From the NCBI GenBank assembly GCA_030059675.1, contig JANVYQ010000005.1, positions 1-64,000 on the forward strand: 64,000 bases of DNA, written 5' to 3'. A program made the translations under genes and the position numbers. Of this stretch, positions 1 through 9,456 are shown piece after piece. This DNA comes from Candidatus Pelearchaeum maunauluense (GTDB lineage: Archaea; Thermoproteota; Nitrososphaeria_A; Caldarchaeales; Caldarchaeaceae). Numbering within the stretch: the stretch's first letter is position 1; every line of letters begins with the position of its first letter. The notes beneath the pieces were generated by a model. The model saw only the letters and a program-made list of their open reading frames with translations, searched no databases and was not told where the DNA came from.

Positions 1-1
1 C

Positions 2-340
2 CTACCACCAATAAAAGTGGAAAACATAGAAACATCATACTCCAAGCCTACAGGCGAGTTTAGGGTATTTCAGATAATAACGGGAGACCTAGCGCAGGAG
101 ATGGTGGAAGGCTTCTCAACAGGGGCTGCATACTTCGAGGTCATGTTCCAGAAACAAGACCAGCTTCTAGCCAAGCAGGACCAGATGCTCTCAAAACAGG
201 ATGAGATGCTCACTAAGCAGGACGGGACGCTCAACGAGATTCGCGGCATTCGCCAGGACTTGCGCAGCTTGCTTGATGAGCGGCTCGCGCGTATTGAGCG
301 GGATATTGCCGAGATTAAGGCCCGTATTGGGCTTTCTTAG
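2..340 (+). CDS. C-terminal part of an acylphosphatase-like domain fused to a coiled-coil tail (5' end outside the window)
   Basis: The frame is open to the window edge and reads LPPIKVENIETSYSKPTGEFRVFQI, like the acylphosphatase C-terminus (GPP..V..V.V....TGEF..F.I). It is followed by KQDQLLAKQDQMLSKQDEMLTKQDGTL heptad-like repeats. Confidence 0.6.
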   Translation, partial: LPPIKVENIETSYSKPTGEFRVFQIITGDLAQEMVEGFSTGAAYFEVMFQKQDQLLAKQDQMLSKQDEMLTKQDGTLNEIRGIRQDLRSLLDERLARIERDIAEIKARIGLS

Positions 341-381
341 CCTAAGGTTAATAGCCATCGTTTCTAGCTGGTTGTTGGGAT

Positions 382-1539
382 ATGCCCACCAACCTTCCAG
401 CAGAAGCTCAGAAGAAGCTGGCCGAGTACCAAGCCGCGCGGAGGGTTGAGGACAAGATACGGGTGCTTGAAGAGGCTCTCTCGCTAATACCAGACCATAA
501 GGGAACTGAGAAGATGCGCCGCCAGCTTAAGAGTACGCTGGCCAAGCTGCGGCGCGAGTTGGAGGAGCAGCGGAGCGCTAGGGTGACTAGGCAGGAGACG
601 TTCTACGTTAGGGAGGAGGGTGCGGCGCAGGTTGCTTTGCTTGGTGTTGCTAATTGCGGGAAGTCAAGCCTCTTGGCGGCTCTTACCAACGCTAAGCCGC
701 AGATAGCGCCCTACCAGCTCGCGACGACGAAGCCGACGCCTGGCATGATGCTGTATGAGGGTGTTGAGATACAGCTTGTCGAGCTTCCAGCTATACTGAC
801 GGAGGAGCTTGAAGAAACGGCATTCACAAGCAGGAGTATAGCGCTTGCAAGAAATTCCGACCTCATAGCGATAATGCTGGATGGATCTCGCGAGCCGTTA
901 ACGCAGTTTAACATGATAGTTGATTTGTTGGAGAGTTCTGGAATATCGTTGAAGAGGAAGAAGGCTGAGATAGTTATTGAGAAGAAGGATAGTGGTGGGA
1001 TAAGGCTGGTCGTCTTGGGGAACTTCAATGGAACGCAGCAGGAGGTTAAGGGGCTCCTTCAAGGGATGGGAATTAGGCACGCGGTTGTGAAGATTTACGG
1101 CGACGCTGACCTTGATGATGTTGAGGAGCAGGTTCTCCGCGAGGCTGTGTATAAGAAGAGCATCGTAGTATTGGGGAAGGCGGACTTGGCGTCGGATAGC
1201 TATGCGAAGAGGTTAAGAGAGCGTCTGGAGGAGTTCCAGCTCCCGCTTGTGGTGTTTTCCGCGCTCAATGGAGCTGGGTGTGAAGAGTTTAAGCAAGAAG
1301 TCTTCAGGTCTCTTGACATAATACGAGTCTATACGCAGAAGGACGGTGTTCCGAGCCAGAAGCCGATTATAGTCCCGCGCGGGACTACGATAATAGAGCT
1401 CGCCGAGACGATACACCGCGACTTTGCGCGCAACTTAAGGTATGCCCGCGTATGGGGTAGGTCTGTGAAGATTCAAGGCCAGCAGGTAGGCCCTAACCAC
1501 AGGCTGGAGGATAACGACCTAGTGGAGCTTTATGTATAG
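382..1539 (+). CDS. DRG/Obg-like GTPase with C-terminal TGS domain
   Basis: Walker A GVANCGKSS, PTPGMM switch region, and a C-terminal TGS-like end (IIVPRGTTIIELAETIHRDF...GQQVGPNHRLEDNDLVELYV). Confidence 0.85.
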   Translation: MPTNLPAEAQKKLAEYQAARRVEDKIRVLEEALSLIPDHKGTEKMRRQLKSTLAKLRRELEEQRSARVTRQETFYVREEGAAQVALLGVANCGKSSLLAALTNAKPQIAPYQLATTKPTPGMMLYEGVEIQLVELPAILTEELEETAFTSRSIALARNSDLIAIMLDGSREPLTQFNMIVDLLESSGISLKRKKAEIVIEKKDSGGIRLVVLGNFNGTQQEVKGLLQGMGIRHAVVKIYGDADLDDVEEQVLREAVYKKSIVVLGKADLASDSYAKRLRERLEEFQLPLVVFSALNGAGCEEFKQEVFRSLDIIRVYTQKDGVPSQKPIIVPRGTTIIELAETIHRDFARNLRYARVWGRSVKIQGQQVGPNHRLEDNDLVELYV

Positions 1540-2825
1540 GGCTCTTTAGCCGCTTTACCCAGTCTTATCTTCATCGTAACTAGCCTTTCGCCGCTGAAGA
1601 GCCATGCCGCCACGCCTAGGATGAGGATGACGAATAGAGCCATCGCCGCGAGTGATGTTGCTACGAGGGCTAAATCTCCAGAAAGCGCGGCGCGGAGTGC
1701 CTGGAGCATATGGGTAAACGGATCCGCCATCAGCGCTAGCTGAGCTGTGGGAGGCAGCGTCTCCAGGTCTGTGAAGAGGAGTATGAGGAATGGAAAGAAT
1801 ATCAAAGGACCTGTGAAGAGTCCTGAGAGCTGCTGTCCGCCTCTCACGTCTCCCGCGAGTGTTCCAGCCAATATTCCCAGTCCGAGGGTTAATAGTAGGG
1901 CGAGTAGGAGTATGGCGCCTATTATGAGAACTGTGGATGGTGTTATGTTTATCAAACCCACTATGCTGGGTGCTTGCGCGTCCATAGCTGCGCCTGCCTC
2001 AATATTCATGAACGTCCCCAAGTATATGCTGAAGCCTATCGTGAAGGCTGCGGCGCCTATGGCTGCTATTATTACGGAGCCGACAAGCTTTGATGCAAGA
2101 ATCTTCATCCTAGACATGGGGAGCGTGAGAAGTATCTCAAGCGTCTTGGCCTCTTTTTCCAGCCCCACACTCGTCGCAGCTACCGTTCCAGCGGTTATGG
2201 TAACTAGCAAAACCACCATAGGAACCCCGAACATTATGCTGAAGAATACCTGGCTCAGAAGCTCTGGCGAGCCCTCAAAGATAGAGCCCCTGATTACTAT
2301 CGTGCTGCGGGCTTCCAGCGGGGTCCTCAAAAACTCATAATTAATGCCCTGCTTCTGCGCCAGCTCTTTACCCAGGGTCTCGCCAACCAGGTTTAGAAGC
2401 CTGTTTAGCGTGGATGTCTGGCGTAGCCTGCTTATTGATATTTCATCTGTCTCGGCGTATAGCTTAACCTCCCCCTTCTTCCCAGCAGCTATTGCCTCGC
2501 TAAATCCCCTAGGAACTAGGAGAGCGGTATCAGCTTCGTACTGGCTCATTAGCGATAGAGGCTCGCCGACCGCGTTGATAATCCTAAGCCGCAGCCCATA
2601 ACTTGTGAGAAGCTCCTGTAGAAGCTTGGAGAACTCTCCGCCATCTTCATCTATGTATAGTATGGACATCTCCTGCATGGTCTGCGTGGCGGCTGACATG
2701 CCAATGTTTGCCGAGAAGCTAAGCATGGGAAACAATAAGAGGGGCATGACGATTATTCCTATCAGAATTGTCCGCTCCATCAAAAGTTCCTTCAGCTCTT
2801 TATAGACGAGCGCGGCGAAGCTCAT
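1530..2825 (-). CDS. ABC-2 type exporter permease (NatB-like)
   Basis: Multiple TM segments; EKEAKTLEILLTLPMSRMKILASKL motif of ABC-2 permeases; overlaps the upstream ATPase gene. Confidence 0.8.
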   Translation of the reverse strand: MSFAALVYKELKELLMERTILIGIIVMPLLLFPMLSFSANIGMSAATQTMQEMSILYIDEDGGEFSKLLQELLTSYGLRLRIINAVGEPLSLMSQYEADTALLVPRGFSEAIAAGKKGEVKLYAETDEISISRLRQTSTLNRLLNLVGETLGKELAQKQGINYEFLRTPLEARSTIVIRGSIFEGSPELLSQVFFSIMFGVPMVVLLVTITAGTVAATSVGLEKEAKTLEILLTLPMSRMKILASKLVGSVIIAAIGAAAFTIGFSIYLGTFMNIEAGAAMDAQAPSIVGLINITPSTVLIIGAILLLALLLTLGLGILAGTLAGDVRGGQQLSGLFTGPLIFFPFLILLFTDLETLPPTAQLALMADPFTHMLQALRAALSGDLALVATSLAAMALFVILILGVAAWLFSGERLVTMKIRLGKAAKEPYT

Positions 2826-3547
2826 GCGTCCTCCCTTATCTTTAGGAAGAGCTCCTCAAGATTCTGGACATTATGCCGCTTAAGCAGGTCTTCGGGGTTG
2901 CCCTCTGCTATTATGGTGCCTCTATGTATGAAAGCTACACGCGAGCATAGATACGCTACCTCAAGCATGTTGTGGCTTGATATGAGGAATGTTATTCCAC
3001 GTTTCTCCGCGTAGTGTTTGATTATGTCTCTCACATAGACGGCATGCTCAACGTCAAGCCCTGATGTAGGCTCGTCTAGAATAGCCAGCCTAGGCCGGGT
3101 CATGAGGGCGCGTGCTATAAGTATGCGGCGGCGCATACCCTTACTATACGCTCCCATCCTCATGCTTATGCTATCGCCCAGCCCGCTTATCGCTACAGCT
3201 TCATCAACCATAGCGCTATCACCGCCGTATATCCTGGCGGTAAGCTTGAGAAAGTCTAAGCCAGACAGGTTCTTGTATACGCCAGCCTCCTCTGGGAGGT
3301 ATGAGATTAAGCGCCTAACCTCGCTGGCTTCTCTCACAACGTCGCGGCCGAATATACGCGCCTCGCCGCCGCTGGGCTTTATTATCGTGGCCAAAATCCT
3401 GAAACACGTGGTCTTACCAGCGCCGTTGGGGCCGATAAGCCCGAAGACCTCGCCAGGCCGTACTGCGAAGCTTAAGCCCCTCAAAACCTGCCTACTACCA
3501 AAGTAGCGCGTAAGATTAGCTACTTCAACAGCTTTCCCGTTTGTCAT
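2822..3547 (-). CDS. ABC transporter ATP-binding protein (NatA-like)
   Basis: Walker A GPNGAGKTT, Walker B LAILDEPTSGLD, H-loop SSHNM. Confidence 0.9.
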   Translation of the reverse strand: MTNGKAVEVANLTRYFGSRQVLRGLSFAVRPGEVFGLIGPNGAGKTTCFRILATIIKPSGGEARIFGRDVVREASEVRRLISYLPEEAGVYKNLSGLDFLKLTARIYGGDSAMVDEAVAISGLGDSISMRMGAYSKGMRRRILIARALMTRPRLAILDEPTSGLDVEHAVYVRDIIKHYAEKRGITFLISSHNMLEVAYLCSRVAFIHRGTIIAEGNPEDLLKRHNVQNLEELFLKIREDA

Positions 3548-3621
3548 GGATTAAAGCACCAGTCCTCCGGGCTCCACATGGATAGGCGAGGACGGCAATA
3601 TAAGCCTCAAAATCCATATTA

Positions 3622-3963
3622 TCACCAGTCGGAAATCTCTATCCAGTATTTTGAGGCGTCGCTTATAACAACGCTGCTATTCTTCTTCTCCTCAAGCTCT
3701 TCAGGGGTTAGTGGTATAGCCTCTATCGCTGGAGATATGCGCAGACTCCACGCTGCGCGGTAGACATGTTCAAGCCTATCCATGAAGCGCATACCCTTAA
3801 AATCAGGAGATACGATAACCAAATCAACATCACTCACGTATAGCCAGCTACCCTTGGCATAGCTGCCGAAGAGATAAGCCTTCTCTATCCTGAACCTCCT
3901 AGACAGCTCCCTAAGTAGCTGTTTTGCGGCGCTAACCGCCCTCTCTGGAACCTCTCTCCGCAT
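3622..3963 (-). CDS. MNT-type minimal nucleotidyltransferase
   Basis: GSYAKGSWLYVSDVDLVIVS (GS...DxD) motif; overlaps the upstream HEPN gene. Confidence 0.85.
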   Translation of the reverse strand: MRREVPERAVSAAKQLLRELSRRFRIEKAYLFGSYAKGSWLYVSDVDLVIVSPDFKGMRFMDRLEHVYRAAWSLRISPAIEAIPLTPEELEEKKNSSVVISDASKYWIEISDW

Positions 3964-4336
3964 ACTCCATAATCCTCCTAGCTAGTGATAATGCTCTCTC
4001 TGCTTCTATCCTATCCACCGACTCGCTGGGAAGACCATTCGCCGCATCTGGATAACGGGTAACCGTGTAATACTTGTTCAGTATAAACAGCTCCTCCTCA
4101 ATATCTGAGGGAAGCCTGAATCCTGATTCTTTTAGGAGCTGGTATAGCTCGGTAACTGTGTTTATGTGGGGTGGGTTTTCACGCCTAACAACAAAGAATA
4201 GAGCCTTCAGTATCTTTTCTACTGCTTGTTGGGCGAAGAAGGCAGCGCGGAAATACCTACCCCTATTATACGCCTCCTCACAATCCAGCAAATCCTCTCT
4301 GGCCGACTCAAGCCAGAGGTCTGCCTCTCTCCGCAT
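3932..4336 (-). CDS. HEPN domain protein (partner of MNT)
   Basis: LESAREDLLDCEEAYNRGRYFRAAFFAQQAVEKILKALF is typical HEPN; YYTVTRYPDA motif; overlaps the MNT gene. Confidence 0.85.
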   Translation of the reverse strand: MRREADLWLESAREDLLDCEEAYNRGRYFRAAFFAQQAVEKILKALFFVVRRENPPHINTVTELYQLLKESGFRLPSDIEEELFILNKYYTVTRYPDAANGLPSESVDRIEAERALSLARRIMEYAERGSREGG

Positions 4337-4435
4337 CTCCTATTATACGATGCCCCCTTGTCTGGTTATTAATGCTCGCCAGAGCCGAGGCTAACTATAT
4401 TACAACCCGCGTGTAGCGTGTGGGGGAGGGCGGCG

Positions 4436-4732
4436 TTGCAGGTCATAGCTATTGGGAGCAAGACCTTCGTCGCTGGTTTTAGGCTGGCGGGGGCGCGGGG
4501 TATAGAGGTATCAACACCGCAGGAGGCCTTGCAACACATAAACAAGCTAGTCCAAGACCCTGAGGTGGGCTTAATCATAGTCTCCGAAGACCTCTCTGAG
4601 CAGTTTAGGCAACAGCTTAACGAGATCAGGGCTAAGAAGCCTGTTCCACTGATTTACGAGCTCCCACCACCGATAGCGAAGCCCAAGAGGATAGACTACC
4701 GAGCCATGCTCCGCGAGGTTCTCGGCGTCTAG
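4436..4732 (+). CDS. atpF: A/V-type ATP synthase subunit F
   Basis: LQVIAIGSKTFVAGFRLAGARGIEV...GLIIVSEDLSEQFR...PLIYELPPP; TTG start at 4436 is more likely than the upstream GTG at 4418. Confidence 0.8.
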   Translation: MQVIAIGSKTFVAGFRLAGARGIEVSTPQEALQHINKLVQDPEVGLIIVSEDLSEQFRQQLNEIRAKKPVPLIYELPPPIAKPKRIDYRAMLREVLGV

Positions 4733-4774
4733 TATAAATGAGAGCTGTTAAAGCGTGTTAGGGAGGCGTCTGGG

Positions 4775-5374
4775 TTGTCGTCCTCTGCTCTTGAGAGGGT
4801 TGTCCGCGAGGTTGTCCAGGAAGCTCTTGCGGAGTTCAAACAGGGGCTGGAAGAAGCTGGGCGTCAGGCGCTTAAGATAGTTGAGGGCGTAGAGGAGGAA
4901 ACCCTACGCGAGGCCGAAGCCATGCTTGAGGCTGGGAAACGAGGCCGCGACACGCTGAGGCAGAGAATCCTAAGCCTAGCCGAGATAAACGCCCGCAATA
5001 AATCAATAGCCGTTCTTGAGGAGGCTGTTAATAACGTGTTGGAGAAGGCGCGGGAGAGGATAATGCAGCTAGACGAGAGGGAGCTGGAGGATGCTCTCAG
5101 GTTTCTACTGCGGGAGGCTGTAGACGCAATAGGTGCCGAGCGCGTGATTGTTGAGACGAACAGCGCTGGGCTTAGGGTTATTGAGAAGGTCGCCAGAGAG
5201 ATTGAAGCAGAGAAGAAGGTCTCGCTCTCAATAAGTAGGACACCAATAGAAGCGGTGGGAGTAAAGGCGCGGAGCGAGAAGGGAGACATAATCTATGACA
5301 ACACGATAGACGCGAGGCTTGAGCGCATGAGGCCACTACTCAGGAAAGAGGTTGCAAAACTCTTCACAAGCTAG
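4775..5374 (+). CDS. atpE: A/V-type ATP synthase subunit E
   Basis: Long charged N-terminal helix followed by a conserved-looking C-terminal domain; directly downstream of subunit F. Confidence 0.8.
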   Translation: MSSSALERVVREVVQEALAEFKQGLEEAGRQALKIVEGVEEETLREAEAMLEAGKRGRDTLRQRILSLAEINARNKSIAVLEEAVNNVLEKARERIMQLDERELEDALRFLLREAVDAIGAERVIVETNSAGLRVIEKVAREIEAEKKVSLSISRTPIEAVGVKARSEKGDIIYDNTIDARLERMRPLLRKEVAKLFTS

Positions 5375-5483
5375 GCAAATATTTCCAACATACAAATTTG
5401 GTAGTTAAGGAAAATCTTGGTTTTCAGAGCTGGGCTTGATGAAATTTATATTAAATTATTAGGGTATTAACAGTTAGCGCGCC

Positions 5484-6335
5484 TTGACTACAATCCTCTT
5501 AACCAACGATGATGGTGTTAGGAGGCTTGGTTTATGGGCTCTTCACGACGCTATTGAGGAGCTGGGTGATGTTGTCGTCGTAGCCCCTGAGTCGGCGATG
5601 AGCGCTACTGGCATGAGCCTCACATTCCACAAGGCTCTTAGGATAAAGAAGGTCGTGATAGACGGGCGCGGTGCTTTCGCGGTCTCTGGAACACCAGCAG
5701 ACTGCGTATCGCTGGGGATACATAAAATCCTAGCGGGGAAGCGTCCTGATTTGGTAGTCTCAGGGATAAACGAGGGAGACAACACAACAGCCCAAGCAAT
5801 ATACGCCAGCGGCACGGTAGCAGCGGCAATACACGCGGCTATACTAAAGATACCCGCGGCAGCGTTCTCCCTAACGCTACCTGAGAACGAGAAAACAACA
5901 CGCGAGGAGCTTAGGTATAGGATGAGAGAGGCGGCGCATCTATGTAAAGAGATTATCGCCTGGATTCTTGACGAGGGACTGCCAGAAGGGGCTGATTATC
6001 TAAATGTTAATTTTCCATACACAGTTACACGTGATACTCCTGTTAAGATAACTCGGTTAGGCAGTTTCCGTTATGAGGATTATGTTATTGAGCGCCGCGA
6101 CCCGCGGGGCAGGCCTTACTACTGGCAGTGGGGAAAGCAGAGGCCGTTGGAGGGCTTCCAGCCAGGCACAGATGCTTACACGGTCTTCGTGGAGAAGCAG
6201 GTATCGGTGTCGCCTCTCAGGGTTGACGCATCAGCCGACGTAGATACCGAATCCTTCAGCCCCTTACTGCGGCGTATAAGGGGAGAAAAGACTAGCCACC
6301 AGACAAGAAAATCCGCTGGATACGATATTCCCTAA
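5484..6335 (+). CDS. surE: 5'/3'-nucleotidase SurE
   Basis: ILLTNDDGV N-terminus, SGTPADCV, VSGINEGDN; TTG start. Confidence 0.95.
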   Translation: MTTILLTNDDGVRRLGLWALHDAIEELGDVVVVAPESAMSATGMSLTFHKALRIKKVVIDGRGAFAVSGTPADCVSLGIHKILAGKRPDLVVSGINEGDNTTAQAIYASGTVAAAIHAAILKIPAAAFSLTLPENEKTTREELRYRMREAAHLCKEIIAWILDEGLPEGADYLNVNFPYTVTRDTPVKITRLGSFRYEDYVIERRDPRGRPYYWQWGKQRPLEGFQPGTDAYTVFVEKQVSVSPLRVDASADVDTESFSPLLRRIRGEKTSHQTRKSAGYDIP

Positions 6336-6455
6336 GTCATTTTTCGCCAAATAGCTAAACTTTTAATCGGGTTTCTGCTGCTTCATCAACAGTTTGGTGG
6401 CTCGCTGTGCCGCTCACACGCTGCTCAAAATCCCAGCACTATAACACCTCGGTAG

Positions 6456-6986
6456 ATGCGGGTGTTCAAGATTATGGGTCTAGGGCTTAAGGAGAGGATT
6501 GAATTGATGAGACAGGGAATAATCCACCGTTACATAATTCCGAGCCTTGAGATGCGGGGCTTCATAGTCGCTGACTGGAAACGCCCAATCTCCCTTGAGG
6601 ACATGATACTCCGAGACGAGGGATGGATACCGCAATACACTCCCTACACAACTTGGGAGACATACAAACGCGACGCCCCACTCTACCTCTACTTCAACAC
6701 CTTCTATGGAGATGTTTATGAGAGGGCATACCGCCACTGCTTCGTTGAATACATCATAAACCTACACAACTACCCACTACCGCCAAAGCTATTGGGGATA
6801 TTCACACGCCTAAACGTGGAGAACGGCTACTACTGGAAACACCGCGTAGCGATAGACCTCACATACCCAGAAAACGCTGTAACCGAGATAGACAGCAAAT
6901 ACGATGAACTAACCCTCCTCCTCTCGCGTGAGGGTATAGCAGAAGCTGGTGAGTCCGAAAGCGAAGAGAATGAGGAGGAGAAATAG
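6456..6986 (+). CDS. Hypothetical protein
   Basis: 176 aa ORF, acidic C-terminus, no family recognised by eye. Confidence 0.6.
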   Translation: MRVFKIMGLGLKERIELMRQGIIHRYIIPSLEMRGFIVADWKRPISLEDMILRDEGWIPQYTPYTTWETYKRDAPLYLYFNTFYGDVYERAYRHCFVEYIINLHNYPLPPKLLGIFTRLNVENGYYWKHRVAIDLTYPENAVTEIDSKYDELTLLLSREGIAEAGESESEENEEEK

Positions 6987-6988
6987 TT

Positions 6989-7420
6989 CTAGGAGCCGCG
7001 TAGCTGTCTTAAAATCATAATAGTATTCGTGTCGCGTATTCCCTCTATATTCCTTATAGCCTCTATACATTTGTTCAACTCCTGCATGCTGGGGACGGAG
7101 ATTAGAGCAACAGCGTCATACTCGCCTGTTATCTCATAGACCGTCTCCACGCCAGCTATCTTTGTGAGGGCATCTGCAACCTTTGGTGTGGGGACTGAGG
7201 GGTCTACCGAGAGGAATGTAAAGGCTCTTACATGGTGGCCGCGCTCAACCTCTATTGTAAACGCCTTGATGACACCGCGCTCTATTAGGCTCTTCACGCG
7301 CCGCCTAATGGCGCCCTCAGATAGGTTGAGCTGACTGCCTATCTCAGTAAAGCTCTTCCTAGAATCCTTCTTAAGTATCTCAAGAATAGCATGGTCTAAC
7401 TCGTCAAGCTCCGCAGACAT
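6989..7420 (-). CDS. Lrp/AsnC family transcriptional regulator
   Basis: LDELDHAILEILKKDSRKSFTEIGSQLNLSEGAIRRRVKSLIERGVI HTH followed by a RAM-type domain. Confidence 0.92.
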   Translation of the reverse strand: MSAELDELDHAILEILKKDSRKSFTEIGSQLNLSEGAIRRRVKSLIERGVIKAFTIEVERGHHVRAFTFLSVDPSVPTPKVADALTKIAGVETVYEITGEYDAVALISVPSMQELNKCIEAIRNIEGIRDTNTIMILRQLRGS

Positions 7421-7563
7421 TCACACCAAACTAGCTATCACTACCTTATTTTCATTTTCAATCTATAACCTCCAGCCATCCATGGGGAGGCTCAAGAAAC
7501 CCTTATAAGAACACTCAAGAAGTTCAACTAGCGATAACATAACTCAAGGAGGTTAAGAATCTT

Positions 7564-8745
7564 TTGAAGGTAGCCCTCGCATACAGTGGTGGGCTTGACA
7601 CAACCGTAGCTATTAGGTGGCTTCAAGAAAAGTATGGCGCGGAGGTCTATACCGTTACCGTTGATGTAGGCCAGGAGGAGGACTTTAAGGAGATTGAGGA
7701 GAAGGCTTACAAGAGCGGGGCTGTCAAACACTACCACATAGACGCGCGCCATAAATTTGCTGAGGAATATGTGGCTAGGGCTATCAAAGCAAACGCCCTC
7801 TATGAAGGCGAATATCCACTTTCGTCGGCGCTCAGCAGGCCCCTGATAGCGGAGGAGGTGGCAAAGATAGCTCTCCGGGAAGGCTGCGATGCTGTCGCGC
7901 ATGGCTGCACAGGAAAAGGAAACGACCAGCTTCGTTTTGACGCGACCTTCGCGGCCACAGCACCAGACCTAAAGATTCTAGCGCCAGTTAGGGAGTGGAA
8001 CATGAATAGGGAGGATGAGATAGAGTATGCGCTGAAGAACGGGCTACCGATAAACCCGCGTAAGAGCAGGTTTAGCATAGACGAGAACCTTTGGGGCAGG
8101 TCAATAGAGGCTGCTGAGCTGGAAGACCCCTGGACAGAGCCCCCCAACGAGGCGTTCAAGCTGGTAAAGCCACTTGAGGAAACACCCAACACGCCCGAAG
8201 AGCTTGTGATAGGATTCACAAGGGGGATACCCACATCGCTAAACGGCGAGAACGCCACAATGCTTGAAATCATAGGAAAACTCAACAAGATAGGAGGCCA
8301 ACACGGCTATGGCGTAATAGACCACATAGAAGATAGGGTGATAGGGCTGAAATCCCGCGAGGTATACGAAGCCCCAGCAGCCCTAATACTCATAAAAACA
8401 CACATGGACTTAGAGAAGATGGTACTGGGAAGAAGATACCTATCATTCAAACAACATATAGACAAGACCTGGGCAGAGATGATATACGGCGGACTATGGG
8501 CAGATCCACTCCGAAAAGCACTTGACGCATTCATAGACGAATCTCAGAAAAACATAACAGGAGAAGTAAGAATAAAGCTCTACAAAGGAACCATGCGCAT
8601 AACGGGAAGAAGAGCAGAGAGAGCAGCATACGCGAAGGAGATAATCACATACTCGCGTGAAAGCCTATTTGACCAAAAAGCGGGAGAAGGATTCTCAAAA
8701 CTCTGGAGCCTAGAAACAAGACTAACAACACTCAGCGAAAAATAG
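7564..8745 (+). CDS. argG: Argininosuccinate synthase
   Basis: VALAYSGGLDTTVAIRWLQEKY; AHGCTGKGNDQLRF; full-length family architecture. Confidence 0.96.
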   Translation: MKVALAYSGGLDTTVAIRWLQEKYGAEVYTVTVDVGQEEDFKEIEEKAYKSGAVKHYHIDARHKFAEEYVARAIKANALYEGEYPLSSALSRPLIAEEVAKIALREGCDAVAHGCTGKGNDQLRFDATFAATAPDLKILAPVREWNMNREDEIEYALKNGLPINPRKSRFSIDENLWGRSIEAAELEDPWTEPPNEAFKLVKPLEETPNTPEELVIGFTRGIPTSLNGENATMLEIIGKLNKIGGQHGYGVIDHIEDRVIGLKSREVYEAPAALILIKTHMDLEKMVLGRRYLSFKQHIDKTWAEMIYGGLWADPLRKALDAFIDESQKNITGEVRIKLYKGTMRITGRRAERAAYAKEIITYSRESLFDQKAGEGFSKLWSLETRLTTLSEK

Positions 8746-8765
8746 GCTTTATGCCTTACATTACT

Positions 8766-8807
8766 TGAGGTTAAGCGCTAGGACATATGCTGGTTATCTT
8801 AACCTCA
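8766..8807. repeat. Perfect 10-nt inverted repeat between convergent argG and the GNAT gene
   Basis: TGAGGTTAAG (8766-8775) and CTTAACCTCA (8798-8807), 22 nt apart. Confidence 0.6.
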
Positions 8808-9348
8808 TGATTGCTAAGCCTATTCTACTAATCTTAAAGCCACACTGCTTATAGAATCTAAGTCCAGCCAAGTTTTCTAAACCTACAATCAGTCTCAAGG
8901 TCTTACATCCCTTTCTCTTGGCTATTTCTCTCGCAAATCTCACAAGTCTTGTACCAACTTTATAACCCCGAAAGTTTTTCAACACAAAAATATCTTCAAC
9001 CCATGCAGAAGGGCCGCCATTAAATAGCCTATAATAGATTGTCAAATGCAGAAAACCTATAATCTTTTCACCAAGCTCAGCAACTATGATAAAATTATTA
9101 GAATACGCCGCTGTTTTCCACTCTTTAATATTTTTACGAATCTCATGTAAATCAAGCTCATCTGGAAGCCAAATTTCTGGCTCAGTTTCAATAGCCTCAC
9201 GACGAAATTCAAAGAGCTTTTGCCTATCTTTGACTCCTGCCACACGGATTTTGGCCCGTCTTATTGCCTTAGCTGGTTTGGAATCCTGAGGCGGACGCCT
9301 AGTACGTACAAAACGTTCATCTTCCTCATCCCATACATACCAAACCAT
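8794..9348 (-). CDS. GNAT family N-acetyltransferase
   Basis: Acetyl-CoA binding region FRGYKVGTRLVRFAREIAKRKGC; LRFYKQCGFK. Confidence 0.88.
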   Translation of the reverse strand: MVWYVWDEEDERFVRTRRPPQDSKPAKAIRRAKIRVAGVKDRQKLFEFRREAIETEPEIWLPDELDLHEIRKNIKEWKTAAYSNNFIIVAELGEKIIGFLHLTIYYRLFNGGPSAWVEDIFVLKNFRGYKVGTRLVRFAREIAKRKGCKTLRLIVGLENLAGLRFYKQCGFKISRIGLAIMRLR

Positions 9349-9456
9349 CCTGACTTTAATTTACAAATTAAACAAGTATAAAATCGTCTATTCTAGGAGA
9401 GTGTTTAAAGAATTAGCTATAATCCATACAATCCTTCCCAGATATGCGGCAGGTGG

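Noticed and set aside
711-1028. Antisense ORFs inside the GTPase gene and many similar six-frame ORFs opposite clear genes
   Set aside because: Low-complexity Ser/Pro-rich translations typical of shadow ORFs; the opposite strand encodes a recognised protein.
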